From: Nothopassalora personata
Lineage: Eukaryota > Ascomycota > Dothideomycetes > Mycosphaerellales > Mycosphaerellaceae
Reading direction: 5' to 3'
DNA: 64,000 bases
Assembly (NCBI GenBank): GCA_033816765.1
Contig: CM066293.1
Coordinates: 2,418,001-2,482,000, forward strand
The translations under genes were made by a program, and so were the position numbers. The first letter of the stretch is position 1. Every line of letters begins with the position of its first letter. Under the pieces are notes generated by a model, which was given only the letters and a program-made list of their open reading frames with translations, was not told where the DNA came from and searched no databases. This document shows, one piece after another, positions 50,236-59,775 of the stretch.

Positions 50236-51493
50236 ATCAGAGGACGCTCAGTCATGACAGCATACAGTGTCTGTCAATAGTCCTATGCATGTCTTCTTCC
50301 TCTTTGCTTCAAACTCTGTGGCGAATCGCGTTCTGATCCATACGCCAATTGCAATGAGGCACGGATATGGCGAGCTTCCTCTTCCCGGTCACAGCTCAAT
50401 CTTACTAAGGACCTTGCTTATGTCACATGTGCCTTCTGCAACTGACCACATCGTCTCCTCGTCTGTCGACGAACCAACATTCATATGCATCGCACCAAAA
50501 CCAGGCGCGCTGCTGGTCGTATGCCATGACTGCCACTTCGGACAATGCCGTGCGGCTGAGCTCCAACGATACGAGGCAGGAGATGTTCAAACGCGTATAC
50601 CTTCCTACAGACATCGTCTCAACGCCGCCTGCAACTCACAGATAGCGGAATGACGGGAGAGCGTCCGCCTGGAACGGTCCACGATGCGACAATCTATGCT
50701 CTGCTACCCGCCGGTCAGGTCGTGGAACGCCTTCGAGGTACGACATGGCACACACATTCCTCTTGGAAGTCGACCGCATGTTACAGCACATGGCGACGTG
50801 CTAGAAGAGGCTATGCAAAGTGTCTCTGTCCTCGTCGATAGGTGGCACGCCAAGACGGATTCCGCAAGCGTCGTCAGACGAGAGGCGCCCGCGAGAGTTC
50901 AACAAACCCGTCTCGCTGCGCTCGTGGCGCTGCTAGACTTCTGCGGACAGCATTCTGGCCGTCTACGCGGTTTTTGCCCGGAGAAATGCGATGACGAACC
51001 ACGCGTATTTCTTGTCCAGGCCGTCCCTTATTGCCAGTCTCGGCTATGGAGGACGCCAAGCGGAGGTCATCTCCAGTCCTGGGTCCAGCAGTATTTGCAC
51101 CAACCCGCTGCCAGCTACCACGAACCTCATGTGCAACGAGACTTGAAGTTGTTGCCGCTGATCGCATTCAAAGCAGTGTGTGTTGACAAGGCCCTTGGTG
51201 CATCGAGGGCTCTGGTGCGGCTAGCCAGTGATCAACGCGGAATCCTGCACGCCGGCCTTGACGACCATTGGCAGCATTGGCACGTGGAGCTCTGGACGGC
51301 TCTGCATTGCAGCCATAGACAGAGCTCTCCCTGGGGCTCCAACTTGTTCCCAGGCGCGTTGACTGCGCCAGCAACACACCACTACTGCCTCACCCTCATT
51401 AAGCGCGGCGAGCTAATACAGCTCCCCCGCGCCCATCCACCCGTGCTGTACGAATGTTCTTGACATAACATCACGACACTCCCTTCCGGCACT
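50236..51493. other. Possible degraded coding region upstream of the GT2 gene
   Basis: On the plus strand one frame reads, with three or so stops, MFKRVYLPTDIVSTPPATH, SRYDMAHTFLLEVDRMLQHM, RRPREFNKPVSLRSW and DSILAVYAVFARRNAMTNHAYF. Amino-acid use looks protein-like, but I find no convincing splice sites that remove the stops. A different frame is open for 259 codons (50684-51463) but looks random. I call neither a gene. It may be a pseudogene of unknown family. Confidence 0.3.
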
Positions 51494-53491
51494 ATGGCTA
51501 GCATGTATGTTTGGGCGACAAGATGCATTCCAGCGTTCAGCTGCATGGCCTTGAGCATCTTGCTCGTCTTTTCGTTCATTGTATCTCCTTACGGAAAGGT
51601 TCGAAGTGGTCGACACAATGGAGAAGCAACGATCTCGCAAGCCGTACTGGCTTTCTGGACGATCTTCCTGCATGTCCTATCGATCATCTTTCCACTCCGA
51701 GTCACTTGGTCGATACGAAACGTAATCACGAAAATCAGAGAGTCGGCAATCGATCTGCCTGTTGGCAGAGGACGAAGATTATCCAAGGAAAAGAGCAAGG
51801 AAGGGAAAGAGGTGTGCCCGTCACCCCTGTTGGTCATCATACTGCCAGCATACAAGGAAGAGATGTCCACTTTGGAGGAAACTCTGAAGGTGCTCGCTTC
51901 CCACGATCAGGCGGCTGAGAGCTACCACGTACGTCTCCCAGTCTACAAACCCTCCCGACCGTCACTATCTTCGTGGCAAGGCATGGAGCTGATTTGAACT
52001 AGGTCTACCTCGCTATGGAGGAGAAGGAAGAGAAGTCTGCCTTCAAAGCTGCCAGCTTGTGCACAACTTTCGAGAGATCGTTCTTTCGCATGAGCTATAC
52101 CGTCCATCCGCCCAACCTCCCTGGAGAGGCACAAGGGAAGAGTAGTAATGAGTCGTGGGCAGCTAAGCAGGCCATGAGAGACTATCACGATGACGTGCAG
52201 AAACGCAACATCATCTTCACAGTTATGGACGGTAGATACAACTTGCATGAGGATCGCTACAAGGCTGACCTCTTTCAAAGCCGACACTCATCTCTCATCG
52301 CGATACTTCACCCAGGTACGCCGCTTCCACTTGGAGAATCCGGACTCGAACCAAAATTGCATGTATGTGCCGCCGCTTGTATTCGATCGCAACTTACACC
52401 ATGTTCCGCTCATGGTGCGGACGGCAGACCTCATGTGGGCGGGCGCAGGCATCTCAAGCTTATATCCTGGATCTCGAGTCGTCATCCCAACCTCTGTCTA
52501 CTCGCTCCCAATGACTCTGGTAGAGACCGTGAGAGGTTGGGACTCCGGTCCGGGCGCAATCGGCGAGGATATGCACATGTATCTGAAGTGCTTTTTCGCG
52601 TTATCTGGTAACCTCCAGGTGCACATCATATACGCCGCAGCAAGTCAGTGTAACGTCAGCTCTGAAGCACACGGCACCTATGGCTACTTTCTTGGACTGA
52701 AAGCTCGTTACAAGCAAGCTCTCAGGCATATGTGGGGATCCGTCGACACTGGCTACACAATTCGAGAGACTGTCAAGATGTTGGGGAGGCACAAAAACGC
52801 CACGAAGGCCAATGCCAGCTTCCCGCTTAGTGCCCAAAAGTATGTTTTCTGGCTCGCTGGAGGGACGCGCAAGCTGACAATCCATAGCTCGAACTGGACC
52901 GCTTTCTATACGAGTACCGGCTTGCACAAGTCCCTCGGACAGAAAGAGGGTTGCGATCAGCCTTTGCCACCGAAGCCCGTCAACTGGTACAATCTCTACA
53001 CGCTGTACCATCGCATTTTCGAAGCGCATTTCCTCCCGATCCACCTGGCGACAATTCTTACATGCTCGGAGATTTATAGCTTCTTTTACCCCAAATTCCT
53101 GGTTCCAACGATCCTCCAGCATGCCTTGCAGCTTTCCGGCTTCTGCCGACTTATCGGCTTCTGCAGCATGCTGACATACTTCTACCATTACGAACGGTAT
53201 CATCGGCTCTGTGTAGGTCTGCGAAAGGAGGAGATGCGCCGCGCTGGTCTATTGGAAGAGATGGAAGAGCAAGACGGCTTCACTCCAAATATTTTCCAAT
53301 ACATTGGACTTTTCGAAGTCGCCACATTCCCTATGGGAGGATTTGTGATGGGAGCGATACCAGCACTGCAGGCAGTAATCAGTCATTTGTTTACGGATCG
53401 TCTGACATATGTGGTCAGCTTGAAGCCGACCAAAGCACTGGCTGCTGTGCGGTCGGCGCCGTGGAAGGACATGAGCAGAGTGACACCGTGA
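51494..53491 (+). CDS. Membrane glycosyltransferase, family GT2
   Basis: Exons 51494-51928, 52003-52231 and 52281-53491, introns 74 and 49 nt, phases matching; 624 residues. N-terminal membrane helices (SCMALSILLVFSFIVSP, LAFWTIFLHVLSIIFPL), a basic cytosolic loop, then GT2 motifs: VIILPAYKEEMSTLEETL, DxD-type VMDADTH formed across the second intron, LMWAGAGISSLYPGSRV, GAIGEDMHMYLKCFF, and QALRHMWG in the place of QxxRW. C-terminal helices follow (FLPIHLATILTCSEIYSFF, LSGFCRLIGFCSMLTYF, FPMGGFVMGAIPALQAVI). A 48-nt stretch at 52840-52887 has good intron signals and keeps the frame, so the mature form may be 608 residues. The substrate is unknown; similar fungal proteins are uncharacterised. 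Confidence 0.83.
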
Positions 53492-53817
53492 GAATTCCCA
53501 CAGCATCTTTCGGGGCATATGATACCCCTTACTAGACGCACAGCGTTGCATCACACGACACTTGTTCAATGATGGCATGCAGGTAGACGCTAATGTTTAA
53601 TTCTTTCTGAAGATCACCGTATACCACAAGCTTCATGCAGCACTGCCTCATGGTTGGCGACTGGCCAAACGAGCGCCCTTTCAGAAAACCGATCATCAAT
53701 TTCCACGGGCTCGTTAGACGCTGGGAGGCACAGGTCAATATGACATGCCAGTCGGACAACACAGAGAAGAGGGATAGGCAAAAGTCGCAGATAAGTCCTG
53801 CAGGATACAGCGCCAGT
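53492..53817. other. Intergenic, convergent 3' ends
   Basis: About 330 bp between the GT2 and SDR stop codons. Nothing recognised. Confidence 0.5.
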
Positions 53818-54797
53818 CTACGGCAACGTATACCCACCATCGATAATCGTATCACTCCCAGTCTGATACGAACTCGCATCACTCGCCAAATACAAGAACA
53901 ACCCCTTAATCTCCTTCGTATGTCCCTGTCGTCCTAGCACCGCCATCCGGTATGCCTCATTCTGAACCTATCAAGCAACGTCACGTTAGCCAAACTCTCC
54001 AGTAAGGCCTCACGATTAGACTCACCCTCGGCGCCGCTCCCAGCTTCGTGTCAAAGAACCCTGGACTAACAACATTCACACGAGCAAACTCCCTCCACTC
54101 TCTCGCCAGCGACTTTCCTAGGTGCAGGACCCCGGCCTTGGTCGCGTTGTACACGGGCTGGTCTACGGGGACGTTGACGATGTGAGCCGAGATGGAAGCG
54201 TTGATGATGAGGTTGCCGAAACCTTGCGACTTGAAGATGGCGCCCGCGTATTTGGCGCAGAAGAAGGTGCCGTCGACTGGTGCTGCGTTAGCACCTTGAG
54301 GAGAGAGAGAGGGGGGGGGGGAAGGAAAGGAAAGGAAAGGAAAGGGAAGAGGAAGAGGTGGTGTACGTACAATTCACAGAAACCAAATGTCTATACTCCT
54401 CAATCGTCATCTCCAAAATCGGCTTGCTGTTCGCCGCACCGGAGTTGGCGACAAATACATCCAACCTCCCAAAATCTGAGGCAATCTGATTAATGACTTT
54501 TTCCACCTTCGCCGGGTCGGAAATTTCCAATTGGTATGCTGCTGCTTTGATCCCGTGTTGCTCGGACAGTCGCTTTGCTTTCTCGTGCGCCGCTGGGTTG
54601 GAGTTGTAGATGAGGGCGACATGACCCCCGGCTTCGGCCATTGCTTCTGCGACTGCGAAGCCGATTCCGTCGGAGGCTCCTGTGATGGCGATGACTTTGT
54701 TCTTCATGGAGAATTGTTCGAGGACATTGTTGGGAGTGTTGGGGAAGGGGCGGGGCGAGCGCGGTTGCGCGGCGACGTCTTCGATGGTCATGGACAT
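53818..54797 (-). CDS. Short-chain dehydrogenase/reductase, sorbose/mannitol-reductase type
   Basis: Exons (minus) 54797-54371, 54276-54026 and 53967-53818; introns 94 and 58 nt; 275 residues. The cofactor-binding motif is ITGASDGIGFAVAEAMAEAG, then NSGAANSK in the NNAG position, INASISAHIVN with the catalytic Ser, and YNATKAGVLHLGKSLAREW with Tyr-x3-Lys. The end GGYTLP is the usual C-terminus of NADP-dependent polyol dehydrogenases and sorbose reductases (Sou1 type). The leader PRPFPNTPNNVLEQFSMKNK is also typical of that group. The first intron carries a GGAAA repeat with a run of G (about 54299-54358). Cytosolic. Substrate not predictable beyond sugar or polyol. Confidence 0.9.
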
Positions 54798-55167
54798 GAT
54801 TGCGGTGGTGGCTGGGGGAGATCTGGTTGGGGGTTATTGGATTGCCAAAGGTTGAGGTTCGTATGTATTTGTGTGACAGACTGTTGAAGCTATACCTGCC
54901 TAGCTGTGCTGTCGATCAAGCTTCGCCGAGTGTCCGCCTTCGGCCAAGTTTCTCCCCGAAGATTGCCCATGCTCGTGAGGAAGGTCAATATTCTTTATCA
55001 CGGTGCAGCTGTGCAGAGCCAGCGTTAGACGATGTTTTTGGGTTGATGATGAGGCTGAGCCAGCGAGGAGCACGATTCGTATACTCGTGAGCATTGTTGT
55101 AAGCATGGATGCGAGAACTTAATGATGAATACTGCCGCTATGTAGCTAATGCCATGTATGGTGGTGA
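54798..55167. other. Intergenic
   Basis: SDR promoter and 3' flank of the GMC pseudogene; nothing else recognised. Confidence 0.45.
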
Positions 55168-56540
55168 TATCTTACATTCATCTCGAGTCTTCGATGATCA
55201 TATCTGCCGCCCTTTGAGCTATCCTATATAGCGCGGCTTGCAAGCGTAATCCGATGGAGACTGGCATTATACTCGCATCGATGATTCGGAGACCAGCGAT
55301 TCCCTTCGCGCGACATCCCATATCGATAAAATCGCCCATTGCAGCTGTCCTCGCGCAGTGGTAGCAAAGGATTGCGCAAGCACGGGCCCTTTTGTCTGTA
55401 GCTCAGCATCGGTTGTGGTCTCATTAGTGTCGGGAACGGGCCAGGGGCTGTCTCGTCCACGGAGGTCGATTGGTCAGTCGTCGAGCCCATCGTCTTTGCG
55501 ATCAACCTCGCGCCAGCTCTCATAACTGCTCGGTCATGCTCTGTAGCAAGGTATTTCGGATCTATGAGTGGTCCATCTTGAACACCGGGGCTTGCAAGCG
55601 AAACCTGGCCTCGAGATGTTGCTGAGAGACGGACCGCAGAGATGGTGACGTGAGATCCGTCCATCAGGGGCGGCTCGAATGGGGCGGTCGATGCGGCAAC
55701 GTACATGGAAGTGATCTCTATGTTGTCTTTCATGTTGGTTGTACTCTGATCTGCTTCATTCGACCTCGCGAAATTCAACTGCGGCAAGCTAGCGTTCACC
55801 AACCAGTCCAGAGGATTGCCTTCGAAATACTTGGGTTTGGACATGAACTTCTCCAACCCTACGACGACACCGTTGTCCGGATTGCGTAGCTTGTACGAGA
55901 ATGAGAACGTCCAACGGTCGTGTAAACCCTTCCCCACGCCGCTGCATTGATCTGAGCATGAATCTCGTGCCGCGACAGTTGATCATCAGGCCCTATACCA
56001 CACAGGATAAGAAGCTGCAGTGTGCAAATGGCATCGCAGCTGATGATCACTTCTCTACGAGCATGTAGCTCCTGGTTGTTCTGAAACACAACGCCAACTG
56101 CTTGTCAATCCTTGGTCAAGATCTTGAAGAGGTGGCAGTCGGTCAAGACAATAACTCCTGCGGGGTCGAAGTCATAGGCATCCGCTGCGTAGATACGCCT
56201 GTTGTAATACCAGCTTTCAACGAGTTGCACAACTCCGATCACATTCCCAGAGGTTCCATCCTCGTTGAGTACGCACCCAGTTGCCAGCATTACTTGTTTA
56301 ACGGGTTCTCTGAGTGGGTGACCGCAAATCACGAACTCGGGGTGAAAAGGGTCTTCGTAGCCATGCTGCTGTTCCTTTCCCAGGATGGACCACGTCTCCG
56401 CACGCTTGAAGAAGGGCAGGAGTCCATTGTACTACCAACAATTATCCCCTATCAGCTTCGCCCACTCATCATAGCCACAGCGATCGCCACGCGTCCAGCC
56501 GCAATAGTTTACAGCATAGTCACCTCGTATTGAATCCATT
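55168..56540 (-). pseudogene. Broken GMC oxidoreductase
   Basis: FAD-dependent glucose-methanol-choline oxidoreductase relic. In order on the minus strand: NYCGWTRGDRCGYDEWAKLIG, then a TAG, YNGLLPFFKRAETW, ESWYYNRRIYAADA, DPAGVIVLTDCHLFKILTKD, a TGA and frame change at about 56105, QAVGVVFQNNQ, LLILCGIGPDDQL, a frame change at about 55935, GKGLHDRWTFSFSYKLRNPD, GPLIDPKYLATEHDRAVM, further frame changes near 55430 and 55370, CYHCARTAAMGDF and LRIIDASIMPVSIG. The N-terminal FAD Rossmann motif is missing. At least three frame changes plus two stops rule out a working enzyme. The damage includes frame changes and so is not simply RIP. Confidence 0.85.
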
Positions 56541-56825
56541 CAAAACCGCCCAGTATGAGGGTCACCCACGGTTCTTGAGCCATCTCGCAGCCTGTCGGTG
56601 AATGAACTGCATGGTGCATAGTGTGAGTAACATGAACATATGAGCGTACGAGTTGAAAGGATTGTACGTGATTTTGTCAGCAGCAAGTCGCTGTCGTGCA
56701 GAGGCGTTCGGCAAGTTCCGTGGTTCTTGGCAGGATATTGCTCCGCGCCCACCTCCGACCAAAATCAGCTTTGAACAACGAATCGACCCAACACCCGACT
56801 AACCACACCGGAGCCAACAGCAAAG
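56541..56825. promoter_or_regulatory. Promoter side of RPL42
   Basis: About 285 bp upstream of the RPL42 ATG. The segment AACACCCGACTAACCACACCGG lies just before the start. Minus-strand frames here are not convincing as the GMC N-terminus. Confidence 0.4.
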
Positions 56826-57561
56826 ATGGTAAGGTCATATACCATACCCCGTGCGCCCGCGATCGTGTTTCCGAGATGCAGCAGAGTTAGGCAGATGGAG
56901 ATGTGTGCCAATTGGGAAATGTGGAAGGCGAACGAGTTCCTGACATCGCAAACGAGCACCACGAACGAAGCATGCGATGGCAATCTGATAACGATGTATA
57001 CGGCTCGTGTTCACGCCGAAGATGAGCGATTCTTATGATCAGGAGAGAGAAGGATAACAACTGCACTGAGGAATACAGTCGCGGGCGCACAGTGCAAGAG
57101 AGAAGACGGAGCAGTGGCTAACACGTCTGTCTTCAGGTTAACGTACCAAAGACTCGCCGCACCTACTGCAAGGGCAGGGACTGCAAGAAGCACACTCAGC
57201 ACAAGGTTACTCAGTACAAGGCCGGCAAGGTAGGAAACAGTAGGACCACGAGCAGGGCACAAGACACTCATACATCTTCAGGCTTCCCTCTTCGCGCAGG
57301 GTAAGAGACGTTACGACCGCAAGCAGTCCGGTTACGGTGGTCAGACAAAGCCCGTGTTCCACAAGAAGGCCAAGACCACCAAGAAGGTCGTTCTCCGCTT
57401 AGAGTGCACACAATGCAAGACCAAGGCACAGCTGGCGCTCAAGCGCTGCAAGCACTTCGAGTTGGGGTACGTTCAAGACGGGATGCTGGGCTTGGGGAGC
57501 GCATACTAACATTACTCCCAGTGGTGACAAGAAGACCAAGGGTGCTGCACTCGTCTTCTAA
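56826..57561 (+). CDS. RPL42: 60S ribosomal protein eL42 (L44)
   Basis: Large-subunit protein near the tRNA exit site. Four exons: 56826-56828 (the ATG alone), 57137-57229, 57282-57466 and 57522-57561, with introns 308, 52 and 55 nt; 106 residues, full length. Reads [47 protein letters not shown], the Cys pairs CKGRDC and CTQCKTK for zinc binding, and [13 protein letters not shown]. Residue 56 is Pro (TKPVF), the form linked to cycloheximide sensitivity in yeasts. The long first intron directly after the ATG is common in ribosomal-protein genes. Confidence 0.96.
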
Positions 57562-57945
57562 GCGGTTACGTCTCTCTCATCACAGCAATTACGGCGCACG
57601 GGATATGGGCGGAATGGCCAGGTCTGCAGAGCCAAATGAAGAAGCTTTCACTCAGCACGATACCACGAAATCTCGCATTGAAAGCAGTCTCAACCACAAG
57701 TCGCATCGCCGACTTGGTAACAGCTCTTCAGTCCTGATATTCAATGACACGATCGAGCCCTCCGGGCGTCGTCAAAAGCCTGTCGTATCCACCTTGCGTG
57801 GTTGCTTCGATCATGCATTTTCTCGAAATGCTCGTTCGCATTGAAGCCAGGAGTTCCAGTCAGTGCAAAAATCCGAGAAATGTCAATCTGAACATCGCGA
57901 CAACATCTCTGCCACCACAACCTTCCACGCCGCCTCCCACTCTCC
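57562..57945. other. Intergenic, convergent 3' ends
   Basis: About 380 bp between RPL42 and the ABM gene. Nothing recognised. Confidence 0.45.
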
Positions 57946-58353
57946 TCAACCCATCTTCAACCCCAAGTCCAAAAACTCCTGCTTATAAATACAATTCTCC
58001 CCCTCCCGTTCAAAGTATTCGAGCTTCGGCGGCTCCTCCCATGTAGGCTCACTCTTCGGCCACAGCGTCGCACAGTAAGGCTTCGTCATTTGCTCCTCCT
58101 CGAACCATTTCCTGTCCTTGCTCCAGACTTCAACGAACCTGAAGATGCCTGGCTCTGAAGGGTCCCGGAAAACGTCAAAGTAAAGGCATTCGGGCTCTTT
58201 GGCGCACGCGGCCCAGACGGGCCGGTGGGCTTCTTTGAAGGCTTCGATTGCAGACGGTTTGATGCGGAAGGTGACGAACAACCTTGCAGAGGTGAGCTAT
58301 GAGGTGAGAAGTGTTGGGGTGGGTGGTACTTACGTCAACTGTTTTCCTGCCAT
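57946..58353 (-). CDS. Antibiotic-biosynthesis-monooxygenase (ABM) domain protein
   Basis: Exon 1 is 58353-58334 (MAGKQLT), intron 51 nt (GTAAGT...CAAG), exon 2 58282-57946; 118 residues. Reads LFVTFRIKPSAIEAFKEAHRPVWAA, ECLYFDVFRDPSEPGIFRFVEVW, then an EYFER tail. It has the dimeric alpha-beta barrel pattern of the ABM family: strand, helix, then strands with YFDVF and FVEVW. Many fungal members are of unknown function; some handle quinones or polyketides. Nothing in the neighbourhood suggests a gene cluster. Without the 20-nt first exon the protein has no ATG. Confidence 0.85.
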
Positions 58354-59775
58354 GGTCGCTGATGGAGTTGCTCAGTATGTCTGCCTGGTTGTCCGAAAGT
58401 GATGTGTACCGCAGCTTATTGGGCTTGTGGCTATCTTTCTTGGGTTGCACTGTGAAGTACGATTTCTACTTTTTGATGCTGACCGCCCTATCAATTTGGG
58501 TTGCCGCGCTTTGGTGTGTATATCGATGAAACTTTTGTGGTTCACGGACCGAGCACATTTGGTAGTGTGTGTAGCATAGACTACAGCACATGCCCACGAT
58601 CATAACGAATGTCTTGTCTACTCCGCCGCGAACACTAGCAGTACAGCAGTCATGTCAGCTACTGCAGTCTTTGCAGGTTCCGCCGCGGCAACTCGGACAA
58701 GCAGGGTGCTATCGAGGCATCGAATAAACACGTCTCATGAGATGTATCAGTATTCAATGAATACCACAAAGTCCTATGCTGAAAACGAACGGCGGTCTCG
58801 GACGGCCTCCACGTGCACTTGCGTACCGAGGTACGTAGGAGAGTGGAAAGGTTTGGTACGTTGGGCGTCGCGTGAGGCGGCGGAAGAAGATACTTGTAGC
58901 CGTAGTGGCCGACAGAGCCCAAAGCTGCATGCCTCGTGGAGAAGTGGCTCTACGCGCGCGTGCGTCCGGACTCCTGTGCTCAAGAATATGAGCAGGTCTG
59001 TCTATCGAAGACGAACCACAAGACAATTGACCAGGGTAAAGTATTGCTAAGACATCTGCAAACACCCGCGCGTCAGGAAAGCTGGCTCGGCTCGCAGACG
59101 TGCCCAGCGGGGAAGAACTGGGGAGCAGGCCAAAACATGACTTATGCAAGGCATTTGGTCAACGCCGCATTAGCGGCACCAAGGGGAACACAATACGAAC
59201 AGATGGTCAAGGCACAAGCGATTTGTCACATTGACGGCCATGCACATCAGCGTGGTGTGATGTGTGAGAGGCATACCGGTGAGATAGTAGCAATAATTGA
59301 TCATTTCTTGAGGGTAGGGACATGACTCGGTGGTGAATGCGATCACAAGCGACGTCAATGGCGCCATGGGAGCCATTGATCCGAGTCGGTAGTTCTAGAG
59401 TGGTTAGGTTTCATGCAGCCCCGAGTGTCCCTGTGTCCACACCTTGCTGCTTTCGTGGCCCAGCAGCGTGCGATCATGTAGAGTGATGCACAAGCCGGGC
59501 GAGAGAATGGCGTGCTGTTCACGCGCAGCATGTTTGCGGCGACGGCTTCTCGACCAGGGGCCCCTTCTAGACACTCGCCGCCCAGACTATGAGCAGCACG
59601 CCGCGGGATCCAAGCGTGTGGCGGGCGACGAGCGTCCAGATGACCTCAAATCAAACCCAACACCACTGACTCGACAGTGCAGTGTGGATCATGAGCCTCT
59701 GGCACTCGTGACGCTGACGCAACGGGGACGGCTCGCCGTAAGAAAGGGTAGACGCGCCTGCGTGCGCGACTTCTG
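58354..59775. other. Intergenic, divergent promoters of ABM gene and LTE1
   Basis: About 1.4 kb. Frames of 60-130 codons are present but none has a motif or splice structure I can support. No repeats stand out. Confidence 0.4.

Noticed and set aside
50684..51463. 259-codon plus-strand frame
   Set aside because: Amino-acid use is His/Gln/Arg-rich and motif-free; another frame of the same DNA looks more protein-like though interrupted.
52327..52355. tRNA-like string around GAATCCGGACTCGAACC
   Set aside because: It lies in the conserved coding frame of the GT2 gene (ENPDSNQN) and no cloverleaf partner arms are present.
56105..56533. Plus-strand 143-codon frame
   Set aside because: The minus strand here has clear GMC oxidoreductase segments; this frame is their shadow.
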